From: Palsa-506 sp963755815
GTDB taxonomy: Bacteria > Actinomycetota > Actinomycetes > Streptosporangiales > Streptosporangiaceae
Direction of reading: 5' to 3'
Length of the DNA: 64,000 nt
Assembly (NCBI GenBank): GCA_963755815.1
Contig: CAVWLF010000026.1
Span: 248,001-312,000 of the forward strand
Shown: positions 44,990 through 53,531 of the stretch, piece by piece
How positions within the stretch are numbered: position 1 is the first letter of the stretch
Layout: each line of letters opens with the position of its first letter
Translations under genes and position numbers: made by a program
Notes under the pieces: model-generated
What the model was told of the DNA's origin: nothing
The model's input: the letters and a program-made list of their open reading frames with translations, nothing else
Database searches by the model: none

Positions 44990-45616
44990 ATGTCCAATGA
45001 GGCACTGGTGAGCATGACCGGCTACGTGGCCACGCAGCCCAAGTACCGGATGATCGGCAATGGCGCGTCGGTGGTGTCGATGCGGGTGGCCTGGACCCCC
45101 CGCTACATTGACCGCGGCACGGGCGAGTGGGTCGATGGCAACACCTCGTACCTGACGGTGAGCTGCTGGCGGAAGCTAGCCGAGAACGTGGCCATGTGCC
45201 TGCGCAAGGGCGACCCCGTGGTGGTGAAGGGCCGCCTGTCCGTGCGGGCCTACGAGAAGGACGGCATGCCCAGGACCGAGGTCGACGTGGATGCCAGCTC
45301 CGTCGGGCACGATCTGTCCCGCGGCGTGGCGCACTTCCAGCGGACCAAGCGGGTGCCCGGCGAGACCGCGGCCGGTCAGCTGGTCCCCGGGTTCGCCTCC
45401 GGCGGCTTCGGCGACGAGGGCCTGCACCGCGGCGACGGGATGCCGGACGGCAGCGGCGGCGGGACCGCCGACGAGCCCGCGGGAGCCGGCGCCGGGAACG
45501 GCGCGAGCTCCGGCATCGGCGGCGAGCTGGCCGGGCAGTCGGCCGCGGACATCTTCAACGAGAGCGCGATTGCCGAGCTCGCGGCGGAGCACGACGCGGT
45601 TTCGGCTCCGTTCTGA
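44990..45616 (+). CDS. ssb: Single-stranded DNA-binding protein
   Basis: From ATG 44990 (AGGAGG at 44978-44983) the protein has 208 residues: an OB-fold (MTGYVATQPKYRMIGNGASVVSMRVAWTPRYIDRGTGEW.., LTVSCWRKLAENVAMCLRKGDPVVVKGRLSVRAYE) and a long disordered Gly/Ala/Glu tail. The C-terminus ends in VSAPF rather than the usual DDDIPF acidic tip, typical of a second, non-essential actinobacterial SSB. It binds ssDNA during repair, recombination or uptake. Followed by a repeat array and terminator. Confidence 0.9.
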   Translation: MSNEALVSMTGYVATQPKYRMIGNGASVVSMRVAWTPRYIDRGTGEWVDGNTSYLTVSCWRKLAENVAMCLRKGDPVVVKGRLSVRAYEKDGMPRTEVDVDASSVGHDLSRGVAHFQRTKRVPGETAAGQLVPGFASGGFGDEGLHRGDGMPDGSGGGTADEPAGAGAGNGASSGIGGELAGQSAADIFNESAIAELAAEHDAVSAPF

Positions 45617-45634
45617 GCAGGACGGGCCGATTCT

Positions 45635-45714
45635 GGCTGATCGTCCGCAGCATGGGCTGATCCGCCCGCGGTCCGGCTGATCCGCCCGAGGTGTGGCTGA
45701 TCCGCCCGAGGTGT
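45635..45714 (+). repeat. 20-bp tandem repeat after ssb
   Basis: Exact 20-bp periodicity: units start at 45635, 45655, 45675 and 45695, and a fifth (45715) forms the left arm of the terminator hairpin. Units 3 and 4 are identical (GGCTGATCCGCCCGAGGTGT); the first two have drifted. The 14-nt core GGCTGATCCGCCCG can pair with the single reverse copy at 45735-45748. Confidence 0.95.
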
Positions 45715-45748
45715 GGCTGATCCGCCCGCGCCGACGGGCGGATCAGCC
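45715..45748 (+). terminator. Hairpin terminator after ssb
   Basis: GGCTGATCCGCCCG (45715-45728), a 6-nt loop and CGGGCGGATCAGCC (45735-45748) form a perfect 14-bp stem 99 nt after the ssb stop. No U-run follows, as is common in GC-rich actinobacteria. It separates ssb from ettA. Confidence 0.75.
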
Positions 45749-45810
45749 GTATCGCGGTTCGGGGCAGTGGGCGGCCGAACCGGGCTCTCGCTGCCCCTAC
45801 CCTTGAAGAC

Positions 45811-47475
45811 ATGCCCGAGTACATCTATCAGATGCGTGCTGTGCGAAAAGCGCATGGCGACAAGGTCATCCTCGATGACGTGACTCTCGCGTTCCTGCCC
45901 GGAGCGAAGATCGGCGTCGTCGGCCCGAACGGCGCCGGCAAGTCCACGCTGCTGCGGATGATGGCGGGGGTCGAGCAGGCGTCGAACGGCGATGCCCAGC
46001 TGATGCCGGGCTTCACGGTCGGCATCCTGGACCAGGAGCCGGTACTGGATGAGACCAAGACGGTCCTGGGCAACGTGGAGGACGGCGTCGCCGGTACTAA
46101 GGCCCTGCTTGAGCGGTACAACGAGATCGCCGAGGAGATGGCCACCGACTACTCCGACGCGTTGCTCGAGGAGATGGGCCGGCTGCAGGAGCAGCTGGAT
46201 CACCGGGAAGCCTGGGACCTCGACAGCCAGCTTGAGCAGGCGATGGACGCGCTGCGCTGCCCGCCGCCGGACGCCGACGTGAGCGTGCTTTCCGGCGGCG
46301 AGCGGAGGCGCGTCGCGCTCTGCAAGCTGCTGCTGCAACAGCCTGATTTGCTGCTGCTGGACGAGCCGACGAACCACCTGGACGCGGAGAGCGTGCTCTG
46401 GCTTGAGCAGCACCTGGAGAAGTACCCGGGCACGGTGGTCGCCGTTACCCACGACCGGTACTTCCTGGACAACGTCGCCGGGTGGATTCTCGAGCTCGAC
46501 CGCGGCCATGCCTATCCCTACGAGGGCAACTACTCGACCTACCTGGAGACCAAGGCAGCGCGGCTCAAGGTGGAGGGCCAGAAGGACGTCAAGCGCCGCA
46601 AGCGGCTGGAAGACGAACTCGAATGGGTGCGCTCCAGCCCGCGGGCCCGGCAGGCGAAGAGCCGCGCCAGGCTGCAGCGGTACGAGGAGATGGCGACCGA
46701 GGCCGACCAGAACAGGAAACTGGACTTCGAGGAGATCCAGATCCCGCCCGGTCCGAGGCTGGGCAGCCTGGTCGTGGAGGTCACCGACCTGGCCAAGGGC
46801 TTCGGCGACCGGATGCTGATCGAGAACCTGAGCTTCACGCTGCCGCCGAACGGCATCGTCGGCGTGATCGGGCCGAACGGGGTGGGCAAGACCACGCTGT
46901 TCAAGATGATCGTGGGCGAGGAGCAGCCCGACGCCGGCTCGATCCGGATCGGCGAGACGGTCCAGATCGCCTACGTCGACCAGTCCAGGGAACGGATCGA
47001 CCCGGACAAGAACGTGTGGCAGGCCATCTCCGACGGAGAGAGCTACATCCGGGCCGGGCGCACGGAGATTCCCAGCCGCGCGTACGTCGCCGCGTTCGGC
47101 TTCAAGGGACCCGACCAGCAGAAGCCAGCGGGAATCCTGTCCGGCGGCGAGCGCAACAGGGTTAATCTCGCCCTTACGCTCAAGCTAGGCGGCAATCTGC
47201 TGCTGCTGGACGAGCCGACCAACGACCTCGATGTGGAGACTCTCTCGTCGCTGGAGAATGCTCTGCTGGAGTTCCCCGGCTGCGCCGTGATCACCAGCCA
47301 CGACCGCTGGTTCCTGGACCGGATCGCGACCCACATCCTGGCCTGGGAGGGCGGGGCCAGCTGGTTCTGGTTCGAGGGAAACTTCGAGTCATACGAGAAG
47401 AACAAGATCGAGCGGCTGGGCGCCGAGGCGGCCCGGCCGCACCGGGTCACCTACCGGAAGCTCACCAGGGGCTGA
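45811..47475 (+). CDS. ettA: Energy-dependent translational throttle protein EttA (ABC-F)
   Basis: The 554-residue ABC-F protein has two ATPase cassettes without membrane domains: Walker A GPNGAGKST (38-46) and GPNGVGKTT, signatures LSGGERRRVAL and LSGGERNRVNL, Walker B LLLLDEPTNHLD and LLLLDEPTNDLD. The linker carries the EttA arm and basic RSSPRARQAKSRARL. EttA binds the ribosomal E-site and gates translation according to the ATP/ADP ratio. Length and order are typical. Confidence 0.96.
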   Translation: MPEYIYQMRAVRKAHGDKVILDDVTLAFLPGAKIGVVGPNGAGKSTLLRMMAGVEQASNGDAQLMPGFTVGILDQEPVLDETKTVLGNVEDGVAGTKALLERYNEIAEEMATDYSDALLEEMGRLQEQLDHREAWDLDSQLEQAMDALRCPPPDADVSVLSGGERRRVALCKLLLQQPDLLLLDEPTNHLDAESVLWLEQHLEKYPGTVVAVTHDRYFLDNVAGWILELDRGHAYPYEGNYSTYLETKAARLKVEGQKDVKRRKRLEDELEWVRSSPRARQAKSRARLQRYEEMATEADQNRKLDFEEIQIPPGPRLGSLVVEVTDLAKGFGDRMLIENLSFTLPPNGIVGVIGPNGVGKTTLFKMIVGEEQPDAGSIRIGETVQIAYVDQSRERIDPDKNVWQAISDGESYIRAGRTEIPSRAYVAAFGFKGPDQQKPAGILSGGERNRVNLALTLKLGGNLLLLDEPTNDLDVETLSSLENALLEFPGCAVITSHDRWFLDRIATHILAWEGGASWFWFEGNFESYEKNKIERLGAEAARPHRVTYRKLTRG

Positions 47476-47482
47476 TCACCGA

Positions 47483-47911
47483 TCAGGCTGAGGTAAGGCC
47501 GAGATCGGGACCCCGGCCCGCCTCCGATGGCTGGTTGACCAGGCTGTGCGCGGCCATGACCAGGTAGTCCCATAGCTGTGCGTCATAGACCTCGTCCAGC
47601 GCCAGTTCGTCCAGCGCCGTTCGCATGTGGCGGAGCCAGGCATCGCGTTCCGCCTCGCCGATCGCGAAGTGAACGTGCCGCATCCGCAGCCGGGGATGGC
47701 CGCGCAACTGGTTATAAGTGTCCGGCCCGCCCCAGTACTGGATGAGGAAGAGCCGCAGATGCTCTTCGGCCGGGCCGAGATCGCGGCTGGGATACACCGG
47801 GCGGAGTTCCGGATCGTTCGCGACCTCCTGGTAGAACCTGCTCACCAGGCGGCGGAACGTCTCCTCGCCGCCGACGGCGTCATAGAAGCTCAGCTCCGTT
47901 GATTCGTCCAT
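47483..47911 (-). CDS. glbO: Truncated haemoglobin, group II (HbO type)
   Basis: The 142-residue 2/2 globin has the YDAVGGEETFRRLVSRFYQEV start, PEEHLRLFLIQYWGGP-like EF region (here PAEEHLRLFLIQYWGGPDTY), proximal-His motif GHPRLRMRHVHFAIG and the group II Trp in LWDYLVMAAHSLVNQ. It binds O2 and may manage NO or oxygen chemistry. It converges with ettA; the stops are 7 nt apart. Confidence 0.94.
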   Translation of the reverse strand: MDESTELSFYDAVGGEETFRRLVSRFYQEVANDPELRPVYPSRDLGPAEEHLRLFLIQYWGGPDTYNQLRGHPRLRMRHVHFAIGEAERDAWLRHMRTALDELALDEVYDAQLWDYLVMAAHSLVNQPSEAGRGPDLGLTSA

Positions 47912-47948
47912 GGCTTGCCCAGCGTATTACCCGATCCGGCCGGCGGGG

Positions 47949-49022
47949 TCACGGCCCGGCCGGGCCATCCTCGTCAGCCGCGCCATCCTCGGCCTGGCCA
48001 GCGGGTTCCGGCGCGGCCGCGGCGTGACCGCCGCCTGGCCCGGTTCCCGGTTCGCCGCCCCCCGCGTCCAGCGCGGTCTTCAGCCGTTCCCGCAGTTCCC
48101 GGGCGACCTCCCACTGGCGCAGCGGCGCCGTACGGGCGGCCAGCCGGACCACGACCTTGTCGGTGGACACCGACTGCACCCCCCAGACCTCGGGTTCCTC
48201 GAGAATGACGCCATGCCAGTCCGGCTCCTGCCACATGCCTGCGGCCGCCGCCATCATGAGCTGGCGAACCCGCGGGATATCCCGGTCGTAGCTGACCGGA
48301 AAGTCGACCACGGCGCGGGCCCAGCCCTGGGATTCGTTGCCGGCCTGGCTGATGGTGCCGTTCCGGACATACCAGGCCACGCCATTCACGTCCCGCAGCC
48401 GGGTGATCCGGAAGCTGACCGCCTCGACCGTTCCGGTGATATCGCCGATCGCGATGACGTCGCCAACGCCGAACTGATCCTCAAGCAGCATGAAGATGCC
48501 GGCCAGGAAGTCCTGCACCAGGTTCTGCGCGCCAAATCCGATGGCGATGCCCAGCACCCCGGCGCCGGCCAGGATCGGCGCCAGGTTCACGCCCATGTCG
48601 CCGAGGATGATCACCGTGGCGATGCCGAAGATAACGATGGTCGCGGCATTGCTCAGCACCGACCCGAGGGCGCTGGCGCGGGGGTTGCGCCGCTCGTTGA
48701 AGACCGAGCCGGTCCGGTCAGCCCGCCGGGCCGCGTTCTCCTTGGCCCGCGTCGTCACCCGGCCGATGACGCGGCGCGCGGCGATCCGGAGGATCACCGC
48801 TATCAGCAGGACGAAGGCGATCCGGGCGATCACCTGGGCCGGCCCGGCGAAGAAGACGGTGGTCAGGTCGGCGGCCTTCGTGTTATGCGAGATGTCCCAG
48901 ACCAGCCGGCAGGCGATGCCCGGATTGGGCTTGCAGACCGTGGCCAGCGTGTCAGGCGGCCCGACGGCCGGGAGGCTAACTCGAGCCGGGGCCAGCGCGG
49001 CGTGGAGCAAGGCGGAATGCAC
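47949..49022 (-). CDS. mscS: MscS-family mechanosensitive channel
   Basis: From GTG 49022 (AGGA 7 nt upstream) the protein has 357 residues: two to three N-terminal helices, the pore-lining MscS helix (LAPILAGAGVLGIAIGFGAQNLVQDFLAGIFMLLEDQFGVGDVI) and the cytoplasmic beta and vestibule domains (DITGTVEAVSFRITRLRDVNGVAWYVRNGTI). It opens under membrane tension to release solutes. The C-terminal ~45 residues are Gly/Ala/Glu low complexity. The frame is open much further upstream (to 49568), but that part is the peptidase gene read out of frame. Confidence 0.92.
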   Translation of the reverse strand: MHSALLHAALAPARVSLPAVGPPDTLATVCKPNPGIACRLVWDISHNTKAADLTTVFFAGPAQVIARIAFVLLIAVILRIAARRVIGRVTTRAKENAARRADRTGSVFNERRNPRASALGSVLSNAATIVIFGIATVIILGDMGVNLAPILAGAGVLGIAIGFGAQNLVQDFLAGIFMLLEDQFGVGDVIAIGDITGTVEAVSFRITRLRDVNGVAWYVRNGTISQAGNESQGWARAVVDFPVSYDRDIPRVRQLMMAAAAGMWQEPDWHGVILEEPEVWGVQSVSTDKVVVRLAARTAPLRQWEVARELRERLKTALDAGGGEPGTGPGGGHAAAAPEPAGQAEDGAADEDGPAGP

Positions 49023-49112
49023 GACGGGATCCTTTCGGCGACCGGATGTCCCATAGTCGCCGGCCCGGAGCATGGTCAGCGGCCCAAACGGTCGCAGGCG
49101 CCCGCCCGCGCG

Positions 49113-49245
49113 GAGACCGCCCGCGCTCAGACCGCCCGCGCTGAGACGGGCCCGCGCTGAGGCCGCCCCAGCTTGAGACCGCGCCAGCTTGAGACCGGGC
49201 CCAGCTTGAGACCGGCCCGCGCTGAGGCCGCCCCAGCTTGGGGCC
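49113..49245. repeat. ~16-bp tandem repeat between peptidase and mscS
   Basis: Eight to nine units of GAGACCGsCCCrGCkT (for example GAGACCGCCCGCGCT, GAGGCCGCCCCAGCTT, the latter twice) fill the gap. They end at the stop of the peptidase gene (49246). No open frame is supported across them. Confidence 0.9.
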
Positions 49246-51333
49246 TTACAGGCGGAGGCCGGTGTGGAATGCCGCGAACGCGAGCGTCTCCGACGACAGT
49301 GACACCGACCGGCTGACCGCCCGCGCGCCGTGCCCGACGTCCGACTCGCGCCGCAGCAGGATGGGGTGACGGGGCAGGGAGCCGGGGGCGGCGTGCTGCA
49401 GCGCGGCGCACATCTTGCGGGCATGCAGCGGATCGACCCGGGTATCGCTGTCGAACACCGTGAACAGCACGGCCGGGTAGTCCGTGCCCGCCCGCACGTG
49501 GTGGTAGGGGGAGTACGACAGCAGCCAGCCAAGCTCGGCCGGATCCGCCGCGGTCCCGTACTCGTCATTCCAGGTCTCGCCGAGCCCGAACCGCTCGTAG
49601 CGCACCATGTCGAGCAGCGGCGCCGAGCACACCACGGCGGCGAAGAGGTCCGGCCGCTGCGTCAGCGCCGCGCCGACCAGCAGCCCGCCGTTCGAGCCGC
49701 CGGAGATCGACAGCTGGGCCGGCGTCGTCCACCGGTCGGCGATGAGTTTCTCCGCTGCCGCGTGGAAGTCGTCGAAGACGTTCTGCTTGCGGTCCCGCAT
49801 CCCGGCCCGGTGCCAGTCCTCGCCTTCCTCGCTGCCGCCGCGCAGGCCCGCGATGGCGTAGACGCCGCCGGCTTCCACCCAGGCCAGTACGGTGGCCGCG
49901 TAGCCGGGCGTCATGCTGATCCCGAACCCGCCGTACCCGGTCAGGATGGCCGGCCGCGGCTCGCGCTGGTCCTGGCGCCCGGAGATGACCAGCATCCGTA
50001 CCGTGGTCCCGTCCTTGGACGAGTAGGCCACCTGCCGGGTCTCCACGTCGGGAACGTCGACCGCGCCGGGGGAGCGCGCCCAGACCCCGACCTCCCCGCT
50101 GCGGGCGTCGTAGCGGAAGATCGTCACCGGGGTGACGTTGTCGGTGTAGGCGAACCAGGCCTCGTGCCCGCCCTCCGGCCGCTCGCTCAGCCCGCCGATG
50201 GTGCCGAGGCCGGGCAGCGGGATGGCGCCGGTGCGCTCGCCGGTGGCCAGGTCGTGCACGCTGATCTCGCTCACCGCGTGCCGGGTCCAGGCGGCCAGCA
50301 GCACGGGCCGGTCCAGCTCCGGGCCGTCCAGGATCGCGTAGTCGGTCAGCACGGCCTCGTCGTCCTGCGGGAGCTTCTCCCGCCACTGGCTAGCCTCCGG
50401 CGCCGCCGGATCGGCGGTCAGCAGCCGCCCGCGCGGCGCCCCGGCGTCGGTGAAGATGTACAGCAGGCCGTCCCGGCCGACGCTGGCCGTGGTCTGCGCG
50501 TCCACGTCCCGCTGGATGACGCGCAGGTCCGGCGCTGATTCGCCGGAGGCAGCCAGGTCGGCGAGCCACAGGTCGTTGCGGGGCGCGGTACCCGCCGCCG
50601 CGCTGACGATCAGCCAGCGGCCGTCCATGCTGACCGAGGCCATGTAGTAGTTCGTCTTCTCCCGGCCCGCGCCGAAGATCATGATGTCGTCATCGGCGGG
50701 CGTTCCGGTCCGGTGCAGGTAGAGCCGCCGGTGATACTGCTCCTCACCAGCAGGAACATCACCGGGCGCGAGCCTGCGCGTGTAGTAGAACGCCTTGCCG
50801 CCCGGCAGCCACGCCACCCCGCTGTACCGGCAGCGGTCGATCGGGCCGTCCACATCCTGGCCGGTCTCGACATCGAGGACGCGCAGGACCGACTCCTCCG
50901 CGCCGCCCTCGGACAGCTGGTAGGCGAGCAGCCGGCCTTCCTTGTCGGGCTGCCACGCGTCCAGCGTCGTAGTGCCGGACGGATCGACCTGCATCGGATC
51001 GATCAGCGCCCGCTCGCCGCCGTCCGCGGTCGCGGTGTACAGCACCGCGTGCTCCTGGCCCGGCATCCGCCGCAGGAAGAACTGGCGCTCGCCGCGCCAG
51101 GCCGGCGTGCTCACGGTTCCCGCCCCGAGCAGCTCGGCCAGCCGCGTGGCCAGCGCCTCCCGGCCGGGCAGCGCGGCCAGCTGCTCGGCGTAGAGCGCAT
51201 CCTGCGCGGCCAGCCAGGCGCGGGTTTCCGCGCTGCCGGGGTCCTCGAGCCAGCGGTAGGGATCGGCCACGAGGAATCCGTTAATGCTGTCTTGGAGCTC
51301 GGATCGGAGCGCCGGCGGATACGCAGTCGTCAT
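49246..51333 (-). CDS. Prolyl oligopeptidase (S9A)
   Basis: The 695-residue protein (ATG 51333; GTG 51342 also possible) has the N-terminal S9A lead DPYRWLEDPGSAETRAWLAAQ, a seven-bladed propeller and a C-terminal alpha/beta hydrolase with Ser in ISGGSNGGLLV, Asp in FDSDTRVDPLHARKM and His in ESDVGHGARA. It cleaves short peptides after proline. There is no signal peptide, so it is cytoplasmic. It ends exactly where the 16-bp repeat array begins. Confidence 0.95.
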   Translation of the reverse strand: MTTAYPPALRSELQDSINGFLVADPYRWLEDPGSAETRAWLAAQDALYAEQLAALPGREALATRLAELLGAGTVSTPAWRGERQFFLRRMPGQEHAVLYTATADGGERALIDPMQVDPSGTTTLDAWQPDKEGRLLAYQLSEGGAEESVLRVLDVETGQDVDGPIDRCRYSGVAWLPGGKAFYYTRRLAPGDVPAGEEQYHRRLYLHRTGTPADDDIMIFGAGREKTNYYMASVSMDGRWLIVSAAAGTAPRNDLWLADLAASGESAPDLRVIQRDVDAQTTASVGRDGLLYIFTDAGAPRGRLLTADPAAPEASQWREKLPQDDEAVLTDYAILDGPELDRPVLLAAWTRHAVSEISVHDLATGERTGAIPLPGLGTIGGLSERPEGGHEAWFAYTDNVTPVTIFRYDARSGEVGVWARSPGAVDVPDVETRQVAYSSKDGTTVRMLVISGRQDQREPRPAILTGYGGFGISMTPGYAATVLAWVEAGGVYAIAGLRGGSEEGEDWHRAGMRDRKQNVFDDFHAAAEKLIADRWTTPAQLSISGGSNGGLLVGAALTQRPDLFAAVVCSAPLLDMVRYERFGLGETWNDEYGTAADPAELGWLLSYSPYHHVRAGTDYPAVLFTVFDSDTRVDPLHARKMCAALQHAAPGSLPRHPILLRRESDVGHGARAVSRSVSLSSETLAFAAFHTGLRL

Positions 51334-51493
51334 GGTTTGCACTCTAGGGCTACCGGCATCGGCGACCGCGCTGGTGCCTGGTACGTGCCACCAGCCAGCC
51401 GCGCCGATACGCTATTAGTGTTGTCGGACGGGCCGTCAGGCAATCACACTGGTCACGGATGCACTGGCTCCGGGAGCGGCGCATCGGCGGGAG

Positions 51494-52012
51494 GTGCGTG
51501 TGCGTCGGGTATTGCTGCTCAACATCACGTATGAGCCGCTGACCACGGTCGGCCTGCACCGGGCCGTGTGCCTCGTGCTCGGCGAGAAGGCCGAAGTCGT
51601 GCACGACGACCTGGCCGGCAGCGTGCTGCGGGCCGCGACGGTCAGGCTGGCCGCCCCGTCGGTGATCAAGCTTCGGCGCTATGTGCGCGTGCCGTACCGC
51701 AGCCGCGTCCCGCTGACCAGGGCCGCGCTGATGCGCCGCGACAACTACCTGTGCGCGTACTGCGGCACCCGGGCGGACACCATCGATCACGTGCTGCCGC
51801 GCAGCCGCGGCGGCACGCACACCTGGGAGAACTGCGTCGCGTCCTGCACGAAGTGCAATCACGGCAAGGCGGACCGGCTGATCGAGGAACTCGGCTGGAG
51901 CCTGCGCTGCGTGCCCGCCGTGCCGCACGGCGCGCACTGGCGGCTGATCGGCGCGGCTCATGACGGTGACCCGCAGTGGGCCGCGTATCTGGCCAAGACG
52001 ACCGCCGCCTAA
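51494..52012 (+). CDS. HNH endonuclease family protein
   Basis: The 172-residue protein (GTG 51494; GTG 51500 possible) starts RRVLLLNITYEPLTTVGLHRAVCLVLGEKAEVV and has a zinc-finger HNH fold: CAYCGTRADTIDHVLPRSRGGTHTWENCVASCTKCNHGKAD, with Cys pairs CxxC and CxxC and the active DH..N..H set. These small HNH proteins are very common in actinobacteria, of uncertain role (DNA repair is often suggested). It converges with the MFS gene over a long hairpin. Confidence 0.9.
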   Translation: MRVRRVLLLNITYEPLTTVGLHRAVCLVLGEKAEVVHDDLAGSVLRAATVRLAAPSVIKLRRYVRVPYRSRVPLTRAALMRRDNYLCAYCGTRADTIDHVLPRSRGGTHTWENCVASCTKCNHGKADRLIEELGWSLRCVPAVPHGAHWRLIGAAHDGDPQWAAYLAKTTAA

Positions 52013-52025
52013 GGGCCCGGCCGTC

Positions 52026-52088
52026 GTTAGCGGTTAAGATTTGGCCGGTTTCCACCCGGGCGGAACCGGCGAAATCTTAACCGCTAAC
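52026..52088. terminator. Long hairpin between convergent HNH and MFS genes
   Basis: GTTAGCGGTTAAGATTT (52026-52042) pairs perfectly with AAATCTTAACCGCTAAC (52072-52088); the stem continues inward with one mismatch and one bulge to about 27 bp around loop ACCCGGGC. It includes the MFS stop codon (TAA, 52077-52079) and begins 14 nt after the HNH stop, so it can serve both strands. The AT-rich outer arm and internal stops are unlike the surroundings. Confidence 0.75.
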
Positions 52089-53531
52089 TGATTCCACGCT
52101 GAGTGCGGCTGGCTCGGCGGCGGTGCCGAAGTCCCTGATCTCGCGCTGGGTCAGGGCGCCGAGAATCGCCACCGCGAGGACGGCTCCGGCCACCGGGAAG
52201 AACGGGATCGGGCCGATGGCCCGTACCAGCACGCCGGACAGCACCACCGAGACCGGGAAGGTCCCCATGCTGGCCAGCATCACCACGCCCATGATCCGGC
52301 CCAGCATGGCGGGAGGCGCCCACTGCTGCAGCAACGTGATCATGATGATGTTGCCGAAGCCGTTCCCGGCGCCAAGCACGACAATGGCGGCGGCCGCGCC
52401 AGGAAGCCCGCCCAGGAACGGCACCAGGCACATGCTGGCGGCGGTGATCAGGAATGCGCCGCAGGCGACCGGGGCCGGGCGGCGGAGGCGGCCAGCTTTG
52501 GTCGCGGCCAGCGTTCCGATGACGGCACCGGCGCCGTAGCAGGCGACCAGCACGCCGTAGCCGGTGGCGCCGAAACTCATGTGGGCCAGGGAGGGCAGCG
52601 CTACCTCGAACGTCCCGGCGGCCGTCAGGTTGGCCACCGCGGCGACGACGATGAGGGTCTGGAGCAGCCGCGAGTGGCGAAGCAGCGCCCATACCCCGGG
52701 AGGCTTGCCCGGTTCGCCCCCCGCCTCATCCTGCGGGCCCTGCGCCGCCGGCCTCGATGGCCCGGTCGCGTCCGGCCCGTCCGCCCCGGCAGCGCCGGCT
52801 CCGGCTCCGGCGGCCCCGGCGCCGGCTCCAGCATCGCCGACTCCGGTTCCGGCCGCCCCGGCCGCGTCCAGCTCAGCAGAGCCGGTCCCGTCACTGCTGG
52901 CCCCGGCGCCGCCGAGGACCGCCCGCGTTCTGGGCACGATCAGCGCCAGCGCCAGCGCCGAGACGCCGAATGACGCAGCGTCGACCGCGAAGGCCGGCGC
53001 CGAGCCGGCCGAGGCGACGAGAATGCCGCCCAGGGCCGGCCCGAGCAGCGAGCCGAACTGCACGGCCGCCGAGTTGAGCGCGTTCCCGGCCTGCAGCCAG
53101 TCCGGCCTGAGCAGGGACGGCATGATGGTGAACGAGGCCGGGATGAAGAGTCCCTCTCCGGCGCCGAGCAAAGCCGCGATCGGGCCGAGCGCCACCAGCG
53201 ACACGATGTGCTTCGCGGCGAACACCGCCAGCACCACGACCAGCCCGCAGCGGACCAGATCGGCGGTGAGCATGATCGTGCGCGGTCCCAGATTGTCGGC
53301 GAGCACGCCGCCGAGCGGCATGAGCACCGTGCGCGGCACGCCATAGCAAGCGAGCACGGTGCCCAGCAGGACCGGCCCGCCGTGGGTCGACAGCACCAGC
53401 CAGGGCAGCGCCACGGCGTAGCAGAAGTCGCCCGCCGTCGAGGTGAACTGACCGGCGGTAAGCAGCCGGAAGTTCCGGTCCGACAGCGGGCCACCGCGCC
53501 ACTGCGCCCGCAGCCGGTCGGCCACGCCCAC
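52077..53531 (-). CDS. MFS transporter linked to an ArsR regulator
   Basis: The 484-residue protein has 12 predicted helices with motif A GGVLADNLGPRTIMLTADL and a central cytoplasmic loop of ~70 Ala/Gly/Asp residues with short repeats (GAGAGAAGAGAGAAG). GTG 53531 overlaps the last base of the regulator stop (TAGTG), so the pair is one operon. Export of a toxic compound that also induces the ArsR gene is the simplest model. The substrate is unknown. Confidence 0.85.
   Translation of the reverse strand: MGVADRLRAQWRGGPLSDRNFRLLTAGQFTSTAGDFCYAVALPWLVLSTHGGPVLLGTVLACYGVPRTVLMPLGGVLADNLGPRTIMLTADLVRCGLVVVLAVFAAKHIVSLVALGPIAALLGAGEGLFIPASFTIMPSLLRPDWLQAGNALNSAAVQFGSLLGPALGGILVASAGSAPAFAVDAASFGVSALALALIVPRTRAVLGGAGASSDGTGSAELDAAGAAGTGVGDAGAGAGAAGAGAGAAGADGPDATGPSRPAAQGPQDEAGGEPGKPPGVWALLRHSRLLQTLIVVAAVANLTAAGTFEVALPSLAHMSFGATGYGVLVACYGAGAVIGTLAATKAGRLRRPAPVACGAFLITAASMCLVPFLGGLPGAAAAIVVLGAGNGFGNIIMITLLQQWAPPAMLGRIMGVVMLASMGTFPVSVVLSGVLVRAIGPIPFFPVAGAVLAVAILGALTQREIRDFGTAAEPAALSVESVSG

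Noticed and set aside
49023..49568. N-terminal extension of the MscS frame to 49568
   Set aside because: This part is the peptidase gene and repeat array read out of frame; GTG 49022 has a ribosome site and the family start.
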